A stretch of 64,000 nt of DNA from Liolophura sinensis (taxonomy: Eukaryota > Mollusca > Polyplacophora > Chitonida > Chitonidae): the NCBI RefSeq assembly GCF_032854445.1, contig NC_088303.1, positions 30,545,265 to 30,609,264 on the forward strand. The letters run 5' to 3'. Under the pieces are notes generated by a model. The model was not told the origin of the DNA. It searched no databases and worked only from the letters and a program-made list of their open reading frames with translations. How positions within the stretch are numbered: the first letter of the stretch is position 1; the number at the start of each line of letters is the position of its first letter. A program made the translations under genes and the position numbers. Shown here in pieces: positions 1 to 12,662 of the stretch.

Positions 1-512
1 ATATATTTTCTGCATATATAGCAGTTAAGCCTCATTTGCACTCCTCACTTTAACATCGCTTTGGAAGGGTACAAGTCTGGCAGATATTACTCAAAAACAC
101 AAATGAAATTTACACAGACGCTTTTGTATTTAATAAGCTATGATTATGACCTCCTCCCTTCGCGCTTCCCGTAAAGACTAAGTAAACAGCGATTGCTTTT
201 TTCTGATGGACTCTACCTCCATATGGGTCAGGTTTACCCTATCTTGAAACCTAAACACAGGAGAATTATGAAGCTCTTATGTTTCATTGACTATAGCCAG
301 ATCCGTGCGTACATTGGTGCTTATTTAATGAATTGCATGATTCTGTTTGGCCCTTGCTTTCTGTACAATAACTACTGTACTATAGATATTGGTTTCCTTT
401 TTGTAAAATTTTGTGCAGGTTCATATTGCGTATCTTCAGATTAAGGCTGAAAACGCCGGCGCATCCGTGAATAGGGTTTACGTATATATGAGTGTTTCTT
501 TGATTCTGACTG

Positions 513-781
513 GGGCCTCCGTGGCTCAGTCGGTTAGCGCGCTAGCGCAGCGTAATGACTCAGGAGCCTCTCACCAATGCGGTCGCTGTGAGTTCAAGTC
601 CAGTTCATGCTGGCTTCCTCTCCGGCCGTAAGTGGGAAGGTCTGACAGCAACCTGCGGATGGTCGTGGGTTTCCCCCGGGCTGTGCCCGGTTTCCACCCA
701 CCATAATGCTGGCCGCCGTCGTATAAGTGAAATATTCTTGAGTACGGCGTAAAACACCAATCAAATACATAGATAAATAAA
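513..781 (+). mobile_element. SINE family A, full length with TSD
   Basis: This is a tRNA-derived SINE. The head (GCCTCCGTGGCTCAGTCGG, then GAGTTCAAGTCC as a B-box-like block) is followed by a conserved body around GGTTTCC..CCACCATAATGCTGG and a short A/T-rich tail. A perfect 13-bp target-site duplication, TTGATTCTGACTG, lies at 500-512 and 782-794, so the insertion is fairly young. At least two dozen relatives of this element occur in the window. The body resembles widespread molluscan SINEs, but the family name cannot be settled by eye. Confidence 0.92.
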
Positions 782-1052
782 TTGATTCTGACTGATCGAT
801 GTTTTTTCTGCCACAACTGTTTTACCGATTTTGATTTTCACTGTTAATTGGTTTCCGTGGAATTAACAACTGCTTAAATGAATAATAATATTATCAGATT
901 TTGATTAAGTTTTGTCTGCAGGTACATGTTCAGGTCCCACAGATCAAGTTCGAAAACCCAGTTTATTTGACATGGGGTATAAACAGTCTGCAATTAGTGT
1001 CCTTTTTGCAGTAGGGTCAAATAGCGATATAGATCAGGTTTACACACGTAAT

Positions 1053-1283
1053 TTGCCCATACCTTGAAAATCAACAATAGGAGAAACGCACAGGTTACAT
1101 TGCGTATATGTGAGGTTTCAGGATGGCGCATAATTTTAGTTTATCAGATTTATTTCCCTCCTCGCATATTCGTCGTTTTTGGTTTATGTGTCAGGTTTTC
1201 TGTAATTTGTTCATGCATGTCTTCACATATCTTGAAAACTAATCGGAACGGAATCACGAAAATGGTTACATTGAATATGTGAG
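1053..1283 (+). repeat. degenerate ~170-bp tandem pair
   Basis: Two diverged copies share the blocks cttgaaaa..aa..gga and ggttacattg.gtatatgtgagg, about 170 bp apart (about 1064-1113 and 1230-1283). A weaker third relative may lie near 226-275. No coding content is visible. Confidence 0.4.
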
Positions 1284-1500
1284 GCTTTTGTACTTTTTGT
1301 ATCTTTTGGTCTCTATTAAACATATAAAAGTTACTATCTGAATATCCTTGAGTACATGTATAAATTGTATAACATGTTGCATGTTTATTAAAAACAGGCA
1401 TCGATGATCACAATATCTGATTTTCTCATCTCGTATTCCATTTACTATTTAAGAAGTGAATCTTCACTTTCCGCTACACCCTTCTCAAAAAGCTCAGCTG

Positions 1501-1602
1501 CGGATTGCCTTGGGTTACCTCCGCACCATAATGCTGACCGCCGTCGTAAGTCTATAAGTGAAATACTGTTAAGGCGTGAAATACCAGTGAAACAAATAAA
1601 TA
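1501..1602 (+). mobile_element. SINE family A, decayed 3' fragment
   Basis: Only the body and tail remain (CACCATAATGCTGACCGCCGT and an aaataaata tail), with several substitutions and a small insertion in the GTCGTATAAG block. Confidence 0.75.
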
Positions 1603-2669
1603 TACCATGCAGATAGCTCAGAATGCTAGCTGTTGGGTGGTTTGTTTGTAGTGAGTCAAAGATATATATATCCCCTATCCGCGACTCTCGCTTTCTGAGT
1701 CTACTTCACAAAGCGCTTTCAAATTGTCTAAAATTGCGTGTTTTACCGTATTTATTTGTTCAAAGCATCTTCATACATTCCGGTAAGTCATTTCGAAGAT
1801 GTCACCTCGTGCACGTTATGGTTATTACACGAGCGAAAGAAAAAACATCACTGTGCTTTTAAATGTTTGCTGCACTTGTCTTGGTTGTCTTGGTCTCAAG
1901 TGTTTGTATATGTAGGCGAGTCACAACATAGCTCATACAAGGAAGCGACATTACAATATGCCAAAACATTAAGCACAAATCATGCCCTGCCGACATCAAA
2001 TGAAAAGTTCAGAGTGGATTTACTGAAACAGGTACATCACTGAATAGGTTTGCCGAGTGCTGCTTTAGAAAATTTTTTTTTTCACTTCACTTTTGATTGA
2101 AAAAAAAACCCTTTTGCGGCCTCGACCACCCACTGCCGTCTAAAGCGAGATTCAAACCTTTATAAACAGTATAAACCCAATTTACAACCAAACATGACGT
2201 TCTGCAGATGGTAGGGTAGGCATACGCCGAAAGGTTTATAAGTGTTTGTTTGATAATATCACAAGTTCTGCCTTTCAATTTCACGCGGAACATGACGCCT
2301 TCCAACAGAACATCAAAGTAAACCTAAAAGTGAATAAATTTGTTTTGAAAACGTCATATTTTTTTCCCTTTTTCCTTTTACTCCTTAGCTCATGTTACAT
2401 CTCAACAGCTTGACCCTGGGGGACAAGTATAGTATTGTTAAGGTACTACTTGTCCGTCTGTCTGTCTGTCTGCTCCCATCAATGCCATCGCCATAGCTCT
2501 GAACCTAAACTGAATCGAAGTTGATGAACATTGACTGAGTAATTCATTTAAATCAGAAATGTGCCCTTTAGCCTTTTCAAGTCTATTCTTACACTGATTT
2601 GCATAATGATGAGGTTAATTTATGCAACTATCAGCGTTTGTTTTACCGCTGTGTTTCTGAGCCTACTAT

Positions 2670-2745
2670 GTGCTGGCCGCCGTCGTATAAGTGAAATATT
2701 CTTGAGTACTGCGTAAACCTCCAATCAAATAAACAAAAAAATTTT
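2670..2745 (+). mobile_element. SINE family A, 3' fragment
   Basis: It matches the last ~75 bp of the family: GCTGGCCGCCGTCGTATAAG, the AATATTCTTGAGTAC block and a caatcaaataaa tail. The head and body are absent. Confidence 0.85.
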
Positions 2746-3178
2746 TGTGATATATCACGGTAGAGATATATTTTCCCTTTAAACTTTTTGTTCTTAATTT
2801 TTTTCATTTTCTCTGTTTCATCCCTTTGCGGAATTGTCAGCAGGAAAACGTATGTACGCAGTGCTATATAACGTGAGCGTAAGAGACACTCACTTTTCTT
2901 TAGATTTCTCACATTTGAACAGCTTTCAAAAAAAACTCTTTTGTGTGTTGTGTGTGTTTATTCTAGCTCTCAGACTGAAACAATTCAGGATCATGTTATA
3001 TTAGCATATATATGTTCTCTCACACAATAATAATAGAGACATTCTTATAGCAGACTTTGTAATTTGTAAATTGTAAGGGTTTTGGATTACTAAATACAAT
3101 ACATGTGATAATTCGCAAATGTGACTAACTAGGTTTATAGTTAAATGTGCATCAAGGTTTGTAGTTCAAGAGGCTATA

Positions 3179-3495
3179 CCGGAAATTTTTGGCAAAAAAA
3201 CATCGAGCAGCGCAAATCAAATCGATTATTTGCCATTATTTTAAAATAGCCCAAATAATTACTGTTCACAAGATATGAGCTTCGTCTATGAACGTGTTAC
3301 TGTTCAAAGTGGGTGGTATTAAAAAGTATTCTGAAGCCGGTCGATCGTTACCTTTTTCAAACCGTAAAGGCAGTTTGACGCCATAAATAGTACAAATACT
3401 CAGAGGTATTTTTCTAAGAGGCAATAAATTGTGCTACTCCGGGTAAATAGAGAATTTAAATAGCGAATCTGGATTTTTTTGCCAAAAATTTCCAG
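3179..3495. mobile_element. MITE with ~22-bp TIRs, TA target site
   Basis: The inverted repeat GGAAATTTTTGGCAAAAAAA at 3181-3200 is matched exactly by its reverse complement at 3474-3493. The TIR extends outward to C(C/T)GG and is flanked by TA on both sides (3177-3178 and 3496-3497). The 317-bp interior has no coding capacity. The TA duplication and short TIRs fit a non-autonomous Tc1/mariner-type element. The superfamily is inferred, because no transposase is present. Confidence 0.8.
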
Positions 3496-5594
3496 TACAC
3501 TCTAAAAGCAAGTGTGTATACCTTGCATACATCATGTTCAGGTACGTACACTTCTAATATACCAAAGTGTGTACCTGCGATATACATGTTCTTTACAGCT
3601 TCACAAACACCAAACTGTACACATGGTGTTTTGAGAGTAGCGCCCCGTTCACTTTATATATTGTCCCTAAAATGGGCCGAACCTTGTCTACAGTCCACTG
3701 CAAGGGCTATTAATATTGATCTGCTTTATTTGTGTCTTGTACACGACCGGGAAATTGTTCGCCTGTAACTACATTCAGGGTTACATTGTACCTGGGAAGA
3801 GCATTCGTCGGCCTTCCCAGATACTATACTGACAAATGTATTGTAGGCCTACCTTGAACATTCTTCGTCAGTTTTCAAAGCCTTATCTATGTAGACGATA
3901 ACTCAGAGACTGCAGACTTCCTCTCTGCGGAATGTGAAAATTCTCTGAGAAATTTGTGTTGCCTGATTTCTGATTTACATCCAGGTGTACAGCGCCTGTA
4001 TATATATATATATGGTACATTGCAAGCCAACATCGACGAGATGGTACATTGCAAGCCAACATCGACGAGGCAATAGCCAGACTGCATAACCGCCGAAATT
4101 ACATCACGTGACAATACTAGACACACCCGGGCGCCATTCAAGTGCCTTTCCGTCGCCATTTACCACGTTAGTCAAACAAAAGAATTCAATACTAAACTTT
4201 CTCACTACTAAAGATCACAAAAGGAGAGCTAATAATCATATTTTAATTTCCTGTGTTGTTGATGTCCTATGAAAGAATACGGTGGAATTGGCGACATAGC
4301 TCTCCACGCGTGTAGACTTTCAACAGAAAAAAACATCTTCAAAGTGTATACCAGTCATACTTGGACAATGTAAGTAATAAATACTGGTTTACAATACTCG
4401 GGTTGAGAATTTTGTTGGCAAATATAAATCTATTTAAAACATGAAAGCTGATTTTGGCAATGATGGGTTCTTTTCAAAGTGGCATTCAGTGCGGGACCAC
4501 AAAGTTTATAGGTCTCACTGAATATAACTTTAGCTTTAATAGAATTTGATCAACCGATTAGTTTTAGTAGTTGTAAATGACGAACTGCTTACAGGCCTAC
4601 TTACATGTTTACGACCAATGAAATCTAGTGGAGGAAATTAACCCACGAGATATTAACAGATTCAAAATCGTTCAGACATTATTCAGATACTATAGAAGGT
4701 CTTACAAATCGCTGCTTGACATTTCGAAATATTTTTATGCTTAATAATATACACTGTACCACCTATGTAGTACGATATGAGAAGCTTGGTTTTTCTGGCT
4801 TATGCATGTATAGTTTAATATATCCCAATATTCCAATAAAGCGGGGGTAGACTACATCTGTTTCTCGAACTCCCAAATGTTGTGTTGGAAAAGGCAAAGC
4901 ACTTACACTGTGTCAAGTCTATAGGTAGAGCGTATATGTATTTGGGGAGTAAATATGCATATGTTAACGGTCTGGTACATGAGTGTGTGGTCCCACAGTA
5001 TATGGTAATCTCCACTCAGCACTTTCACTCTGTATATTTGGTTCCAAAACCAACTGAATAAGAAATTGTATATAGACAGATCAAATAACTACAGTACAGC
5101 GACTTTCTAATTTCTTCAACAAAGTAAAGAGAAACGTCGGTCATAATTATTTTCTCATTTCGAACAAACAGACGATAGCTGAACTGAGGACAGTTCATTG
5201 GTTGAGACATCACAGGCTCCGGGCTAAATAAACACTCGCCGTTTGATTGGCTGTAAAGCGAAATTAACGCCGGTGCACGCTAAAGGCAACATTTGGATAA
5301 CGGGAGGGTCACAGAAGTGAAAAGAGAAATTCAATTGCTCGTACAATGGCATGGCACTGAGGCACGAAATTGACAGCCAAGGCCTAATCCGTCTCCTTCG
5401 ACACGATACTTACCTAACACGTGTGAGCTAACTACATCTATATACTGTTACTTTTTTTTATATAGTCAGTGGATGAATTGACAGTTTTCAAAGCTGGCCT
5501 CTTGTAAAGTTTCTTTGATGTGTATATCTTCGTGTTAGTTTGTGTCAAGTTGAAGTGAATTACGCACTTTTATTTCTGTTCCTTCAACAACGAC

Positions 5595-5752
5595 GACCGT
5601 ACGTGGAAAGGTCTGTCAGCAACTTGCGGATGGTCGTGGGTTTCCCCCCGGACTCTACCCGGTTTCCTCCCACCATAATGCTGACCGCCGTCATATAAGT
5701 GAAATATTTTTGAAGACGGCATAAAACAACGATCAAATAAATAAATAAATAC
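5595..5752 (+). mobile_element. SINE family A, head-less copy
   Basis: The body and tail are well conserved, from acgtggaaaggtctgtcagc to an (AAAT)n tail. The tRNA-like head is missing, as in many copies in this window; 5' truncation is typical of LINE-driven retrotransposition. Confidence 0.88.
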
Positions 5753-5924
5753 AATTGCCCGGGAAAAGATACTCTATTGTCACTTGCAGCCGTGAATAAA
5801 ATAATGGAGCACATATATATATTTACCTTGGAAAATTGGTACTTCAGACAAGATCTAGCTTTAAGACAGGTGAAGGCTGGTCCTTTAAGAAGTGCAATGT
5901 CTATGTTGTGCACATTATCCATTT

Positions 5925-6148
5925 TAGTGTATTCTCTGTAATGGAAACTGCCTTTATTTGTGCAGTGTCTCTGTAATGCGCACTGTCCATTTTAGTGCAA
6001 TGTCTTTATAATGCACATTGTCCATTTTAGTGTAATGTCTCTGTAATGTTGGGCACTGTCTATTTTAGTGCAATGTCTCTGTAATGCGCACTGTCCATTT
6101 TAGTGCAATGTCTCTGTAATGCGGTCCATCCATTTAGTGCAATGCCCG
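5925..6148. repeat. ~35-bp minisatellite
   Basis: About six imperfect units of the type tccattttagtgcaatgtctctgtaatgcgcactg repeat at 35-38 bp. Units diverge by several bases and one carries an internal deletion near 6120. Confidence 0.85.
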
Positions 6149-7544
6149 TCCATGCCACACGTTCATGTATACCCTGGCCAAAGGACGAATAACGACACGC
6201 TTCGGAGAAATATAAAGCTTTAGTGCGAGATACAAATACTAAAATCATCTCGATAACATTTTACAAAACTTCCTATAGCTGCTTTGAAACTTACCAGTCT
6301 TTCATTATACAGCCTACAATAAAATATCTGTCCTGTAGTGAATTTGTTAAAGTTTTTAAAGTCTCCATGTAGGCGCCGCACGCTCCTGTCTTTTTCGTAA
6401 TAAAATATTCTTATCTTAAGATAAAATATTTTATTCTCATCTTAGACTTGGATTTGTTTGTGTAGTTGATAAGGTAAGGAGGGCAAAAACTACATACTTA
6501 ACATGAAAACATAAAAATATGTTAATGCATACAGTATTATATACTAGGAATGAGTTCGGGAATGTTTGTAAAGAGTTTATACTTTTTCTTAAAGAAATTT
6601 AAACAACTTTATTATATTGAGCCTGGTTCACCACCTGTCTTCTTCCAGCAGATGTTACGTGTTAATCGATTGTACACACCGTCTGGTGGACAGTATACCG
6701 TAATTCTATATCATCCCTCCTTAGTCTATAGTTTTTGTTACAAATGAAAGCTAAAACGTGTACCACGCCCACGTCATCTTATACATCTGTAATGTACGAT
6801 AGAAGAAATTTCAAGTTAAATATCGAGATTCACCCGATTTTTTTATATCTCATCTGCGGAACAGGTGTTTGTAAAGAATATGCTTAGACACGTATACATC
6901 GTGAAAAGATTTCTTACCTGTCATATGTCACAAAAGATAGTATACGTCTACCTGCATGTGGTTCGCGCACAAGCGATATCTGGTATGTCACACTTATGCT
7001 ATATCAAGCTATTAATAACGATGGTGCAATCGGTGGTATTCTGTAGGCTTTCGGTGTCAGATTATATATAGTTTCATTTTTAAGCCCTTTGGGCCGATAC
7101 CTTTAAAAGTATCTATAAAGGAAAACAAAGTTTGGCGATTTAAGACTGGCCATGTGCTATAAGAGGGGTACATCGTGTTCTACGGCTTAATCTGAGTTGT
7201 CTTTCAGTGTTAATGTTCAATGTTCGCCGATATGATGGGCTTTGTAAGAGAAAAACTGACTTACAACCCATCCTAAAAACGAGATCGATCCAACTGTTTT
7301 CATTGAGACAACACCCCTAACATTTTTTGCGCCTATTTTGTTCCCCTACCTAACGAGTTTTCATAAAGAGTCATTTCATATGCTCAGTAATTTCAAACTT
7401 GAATCGTATTATATTGCATATTATTGGACAGATTCAGACGCAAACACAAACTGTTTCTAAACAAACCAATAGAACAAAATTTATGTATGTTTGAGTTTTA
7501 CGTCTTTAGAATTTCTCAATAATATGACGGTAAGAGTCATTAGG

Positions 7545-7775
7545 TGTGTATACATATACAGTGCCTCCTTGTGGTGGGCGAGCCCATGCCGCCAAAGTAC
7601 TGCCGGCCACTGTAGTATCTTGCCGAAGACATGACACTCCACCGTAATTCTGAGACCAGGGCAACCAGTTCTGTTTCGTTGCTCTAACCTCTGGGTGCTG
7701 AGGGCCAAGTGAGGCAGCAACCTTTACATTCTTGGCCTTTAACTGGTATAACCCGATCCGGGTTTGATTCCGCAC
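7545..7775 (-). mobile_element. possible SINE of another family
   Basis: Read on the minus strand, this has a B-box-like ggaatcaaacccggatcggg block at one end and a body resembling family B (a gcctccttgtggtgg-type stretch). I see no second good copy in the window, so the assignment is tentative. Confidence 0.35.
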
Positions 7776-7854
7776 TGATCAAATACTCTCAACACATGAC
7801 AAACATATATAGAGAAAATACGCCTTTCAATTCGGAATATGCCTTTCACATCTT

Positions 7855-8003
7855 AATTTATTTAATTTAATGGTGTTTTACGCCGTACTCAGCATTATGG
7901 TGGGAAGAAACCGGGCAGAGCCCGGGGAGCACCCACAACCATCCGCAGGTTGTTGTCAGACCTTCTCACGTACTGAAGGAAAAGAAGCTAGCATGAGCGG
8001 GTA
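7855..8003 (-). mobile_element. SINE family A, head-less copy
   Basis: It begins (on the plus strand) with the ttatttaatttaat tail and GGTGTTTTACGCCGTACTC, and has the body ending near AGCATGAGC. The AATATTTCACTTATACGACGGC block has been lost by an internal deletion. Confidence 0.85.
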
Positions 8004-9011
8004 TCCTGTCTTCAAACCATTTTTTCTGTATATTTGACAGCGTGCATACATATATTTATAACATTCGAACAAACTAGAAACTATAGAGGTACACACCTTT
8101 AGGACTGCACAAAAAACGTACATTTATATCAGTGACTGATAATAAGGAGCATGTTTTATATCAGTGTCAAAAGTTCACAGGTAGGAGTTGGGTGTCTCAG
8201 CCGACCCAGGTATTTCAGAGGCGCACATCAGTACTTCATACCTATATATCTTCAAATCAAGGTCAGCCCGACAGAGTTTATATTGTTTAGCACGAACATG
8301 TTATAACACGTTTTACAGAAATCCCGTGGGAAGACAGAGCGGCAGGCAAGCCACACTTAAGTCGCGGTTAGCAACCCCTGGCCAAGACCGAGCGCACGAG
8401 TAAGGCATGTGGCGAGCGTGCAAGCCCGGGCACGTCCCTTTTGTGAGCCCAAAAATAACGTTAAATCACACCCATTTATACAAAGTGAAAAAAGACTTGC
8501 AGACATCTGCCTCAAGGAGAACTTATGGCCACGTGCCTCTCAAGTAAACTTTTTTTAGCTTGTGAGTTTTTGACAAAACTTCTATGTAAGAATAGCAGAC
8601 ACATTCATATCAAAATATTTGTGGTGTAATTTGTCATCCTAGTCATAAACATCTGGTACTGATAAAACTTCAAGAGGATCAACAAAAATATATAGAAGAG
8701 ACTAATGTTTTCAACACATAATAACACTTACACTTCAAAAAAAAGCATTTATACTTCGTTAAATGTTGGAGATATAAAAAAAGAAAAACAAAAAACATTA
8801 CTTCAATCATATAGGTTGACAGGTTTGATTGTACTGCGTATGACCTTAAATTCAGATAATGTTCCATAAGTCTTTCAAACTAATATGGTTCACCCTTACT
8901 CCTAGATTATTCGCTTCAACAATGCAACCTAAATGTCGTCTTAGACCTTGCCACTTGATATTTTTAACTGATCCGATCTATTGGTTTATTTTTTAGGCTA
9001 TTTGATTCTTG

Positions 9012-9245
9012 TTTACGCTGTACCGGTACTCACGAATATTTCACTTATACGTCGGTGACCAGCATTATGGTGGGGGGAAACCGGACAGACCTAAATGCCA
9101 TCCTTAGGTTGCTGCAGACCTTCCCACTTAAGACCGGAGAGGAAAGCCAGCATGAACTGGGCTTGAACTCACGGCAACCGAATTGGTTAGAGCCTCCCGA
9201 GTAATATAGCCGCACTGGCACGCTAACCAATAGACCACGGAGGCC
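9012..9245 (-). mobile_element. SINE family A, near full length
   Basis: The tRNA-like head is present at the plus-strand right end (gaccacggaggcc), with CTTGAACTCACGGCAACCG as the B-box region and the body intact. The A/T tail at the left end is largely gone. A second SINE lies immediately next to it. Confidence 0.88.
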
Positions 9246-9259
9246 ACTGATTCGATCTA

Positions 9260-9434
9260 TTTTATTTATTCATTTTATTGTTGTTTTACGCCGCACTCAG
9301 GAATATTTCACTTTTACGACATTTCACTAATGATGGTGAAAAGTATATGGACAGAGCCCGGGAAAACCCATGACCATCACAGGTTGCTGACAGACCTTCC
9401 CACGTACGGCAGGAAAGGAAGTAGCAAGAGCTGT
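9260..9434 (-). mobile_element. SINE family A inside a duplicated target
   Basis: A head-less family A copy is bounded by the direct repeat TGATTCGATCTA at 9248-9259 and 9435-9446. The body is somewhat diverged (gacatttcactaatgatgg). Confidence 0.85.
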
Positions 9435-9448
9435 TGATTCGATCTAAG

Positions 9449-9528
9449 TGAGTGAGTGAGTGAGTGTTTGGGGTTTAAGGTCGTACTGAACAATTTTTCA
9501 GTCATATGACGACGAAGGGATCCTTCTA
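9449..9528 (-). mobile_element. SINE family B, 3' fragment with TSD
   Basis: It has the family B tail (GTGAGTGAGTGAGTG) and 3' body (caatttttcagtcatatgacg). The direct repeat ATTCGATCTAAG flanks it at 9437-9448 and 9529-9540, so the same target word appears three times in a row around two SINEs. Confidence 0.85.
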
Positions 9529-9599
9529 ATTCGATCTAAGATCGTAAACAAACAATATTAGGATCACCAAGATCAGATATTACGACTACATGGTTTCGA

Positions 9600-9995
9600 T
9601 CATACGAGCTCAGTGTTTCAATCTTACCCCCTCACCGATCCAGTTATACGAGATCGATGATACAGTGGTACCATCTCAGTCATCTTCAAAGATCCTTTCT
9701 CACGAAGATAGGACCCCATGTCATAATTATATAACTTCAATGAGACAATGATAGGATTCCAAAACTTCTGCTACACTACCTTAATGAAACAGTGATACAA
9801 CCCATATGTTTCAGTCATACAACTTCCATGAGATAATGATACAACCCACATGTTTCAGTCATACGAAGTCAATGAGACAATGATACGACCCAAATGTTTC
9901 AGTCATACAAAGTCAATGTGATAATGATACCACCCCAATGTCTCAGCCATAGAAAGTCACTGAGATGATGACACTACCCCTATATTTCAATCATT
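9600..9995. repeat. 44-bp minisatellite
   Basis: Units of the form gatacaacccatatgtttcagtcatac..gtcaatgagataat recur at exactly 44 bp near 9797, 9841, 9885 and 9929. Older, more diverged units extend left to about 9600. Confidence 0.88.
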
Positions 9996-11132
9996 TCTGC
10001 TCAGGCTGGTTACAAGTTTTGCCCCGACCCCCTCCCCCCCACACACACCCACGAGCATACAAGTTTATTGTTTCTTTTTGATCCATACAGCATCTCATCT
10101 TTGCGAATGTGTATACAACATCTCTAAGGTTCTTTTGTTGATTAAATTTTACTTTCGTTGATATGCAATGTTTCTTGAATGTCTCATTTTGTGGACCAGC
10201 ATGGAATCTTAGGTTATCTGACCTGTGAGTGGCCTTAAGCTTCATTTATATTTGTATTTTTAATCTTAGATCTGAGTATACTGGTATATGCAGCCTTAGA
10301 TTTTCGTATTTACCATCGAACTTCTGAACTGACCGCTCTGTAAATGATATATAGGCTAGGAGACTCTGTTTTACAGATCTGTTTGTGACCTGTAAAAGAA
10401 ATGCATGAATTGCAGGAATTTGATTCATTATAAAATGTTAAATCTGTAATTACTTACGTGTGATAAATGACGCTTACATCAACATTTTTGGTTTGTTATT
10501 GCTTAATATATTAGAGCTTAATATAACTGTACACCATCATGGCGTGTATAGGTTATTACGTGAACAACAATTAATACTGTTTTAATACCATACAACCCAA
10601 TGTAATAATATGTAAAGTTCCTAAAAGGTTGTTCGTCTTCTACTTCTACTACATCTTCCCCCAAAATGTCACGTTACAAAAATTATTGCGTCTGATGGCT
10701 CTTTCCGAAGTACCGAATGAACCAGGTTATACTGTTTCGTCATCTTATATTTGATTGATGGATGTCAGCATAGAATACCGCTTTACAGGGGGCTGTCCTA
10801 CTTTAAGCTGGTACTACTGTATAGGGCGTGAGAAAATCCAGCTCAAGAAATTAGGTGACACTCGCTTTCAAATCTGCGGAGATTTCGAAAGACGCTCTTC
10901 ACAGCGATGACATTATATGTTAGATGCTAAAATGAGATGTCAAACAGATACAAGGCTAAAGTCTGCTGGGTCTGCGATCTGCCTGAGTAAGCCAGAAACT
11001 CTGACAAACACACCAGTAACTAACTCTTTGTACCTCAAGCTCCAAGCTTAAAAAAAAGATAATTGAGATATTCAAAGTGTACAGATTTGTCAAATGCTCC
11101 AGCTGCATTTCGTTTCAAGAATGGCGTGCTTG

Positions 11133-11346
11133 TGAGAGCCTCTCACCAATGCGGTTGCTGTGAGTTCAAGTCCAGCTCATGCTGGCTTCCTCTCCGGCCG
11201 TACGTGGGAAGGTCTTCCATCAACCTGCGGGTGGTTGTGGGTTTCCCCCGGGCTCTGCCCGGTTTCCTCCCACCATAATGCTGGCCGCCGTCGCATAAGT
11301 GAAATATTCTTGAACACGGCTTAAAACACCAATCAAATAAATAAAT
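11133..11346 (+). mobile_element. SINE family A, partial head
   Basis: The copy starts within the head (GAGAGCCTCTCACCAATGCGG) and runs through a well-conserved body to an aataaataaat tail. It is one of the less diverged copies. Confidence 0.9.
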
Positions 11347-12304
11347 CTCGTAAGATGGAATAGCATGCGAGGATAATTAGGATCACATATAAGCATAGCT
11401 GGGATCAATTTTGTTCATGATAAAACTTCAAAGAACGTTCAGTTCCTGCACGCTTTTCCTTCAAATTAGAGAACATTTGTTATGTAAGATATACGTTAAA
11501 CCTTTATCGCAGAAGAGCAGTCTACAATCACCAAGGTTCTTCAAAGAACCATCTGCTGTTACTGGTGAGACGAATAAATCTAGAGCATTTCTTTTTCATA
11601 GTATATACTTTGCATGTATGTGGATCTAGGTTGCTAAGAAGTGGGAATTATCTTACGAAGTAATTTTTTCATACAAAAAACTTGGTTATTTTTCTCTCTT
11701 TCATACGATGTAATTCACGAGAGATCAGCACAAAAAAATTTCGTTTAAAGGGATACGGAATCGTTTCTAATTGGCTGGCTATGCCTACCTGAGCTGAATT
11801 TTAGATATGGCAGATTTATTCCAAGAGTGACCAAAATTGCAGGATTTAACATAAGAAACCCTATCTCCACTGTCAGCCAATCTGCGTTGACGTTCTGTAT
11901 TCCTTAGGTTTCAAAACTTGATACAAAAATATCGATCATATCGATTATAGCACTATTGACTTTATTTGAGCACACTCTAGAAAACACATACACATATGTA
12001 TGTGATGACGTACATGTATATAATGTGTAAACATAATCTATACTAAAATTAACCAAAGTTTGTTCGTGTGTAAATATATGCAACGAAATATATCACTGGT
12101 TTCGCATGACCGCGGATAAATTTGGCGTACCATAAACTAAATATACATGTATATTATAAAATATGACGGTAAGTAAATTATCGCAGACCTTGAAAATCAC
12201 AGGAAACTATTATGGCCAGTATATTAAGATAGTCTGAACATCAGTCCGCTGCTTTCAGTCTGCCAACGTACTGTCGAACCGACATTGGTCTTTCTTTTCA
12301 TCCA

Positions 12305-12335
12305 AATCACGACGGAAATGAAAATCTCCGTCGTG
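12305..12335 (-). other. inverted repeat in HES 3' flank
   Basis: CACGACGGA and TCCGTCGTG form a 9-bp stem around a ~10-base loop about 330 bp beyond the stop codon. It probably lies in the 3' UTR. Candidate minus-strand AATAAA signals are at 12554-12559 and 11961-11966; which is used cannot be told. Confidence 0.4.
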
Positions 12336-12662
12336 TTTTTTTATGAAAGGTGTGTCTTTTTCGTTGAATGACATAACCTATATTCTCATCCAGTCAAAGC
12401 TGTGGCTGTGAAATGGCAGTAGCAAGGTGGTGTTGAGCGGTAAGTTTTCCATCAAGGAAACATGGATATCTGCCTACGCCCCAGCTTTCAGAAATCTGAA
12501 CGTGCACCTTCCGGAGTTTGTCCCTTACTGTGTTGAAAATTGCCCATCTCTCATTTATTCTACGATAAGAATCACCTTGACGCAGCGGACTGATACTCAA
12601 CCTAATGTTAAACCATTCGACCATATAAATGAATTTAATCACGGTTTGATAAAGTTTGATAA

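Larger units (their letters stand above)
1..12550. other. intergenic region, repeats only
   Basis: No open frame here has family-like sequence, and none is longer than about 110 codons. What can be identified is listed separately: SINE copies, one MITE and tandem arrays near 6.0 and 9.8 kb. The stretches 800-1500, 1620-2640, 3500-5590, 6150-7540, 8010-9010, 10000-11130 and 11350-12550 show nothing I can name beyond low-complexity AT-rich DNA and a (GTCT)n run near 2455. Regulatory sequence could be hidden here but has no recognisable signature. Confidence 0.7.

Noticed and set aside
513-590. possible tRNA gene (GCCTCCGTGGCTCAG..)
   Set aside because: The same tRNA-like sequence occurs in many dispersed copies followed by a constant body and tail and flanked by target duplications, so it is a SINE head. 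The stem arms do not fold into a complete tRNA.
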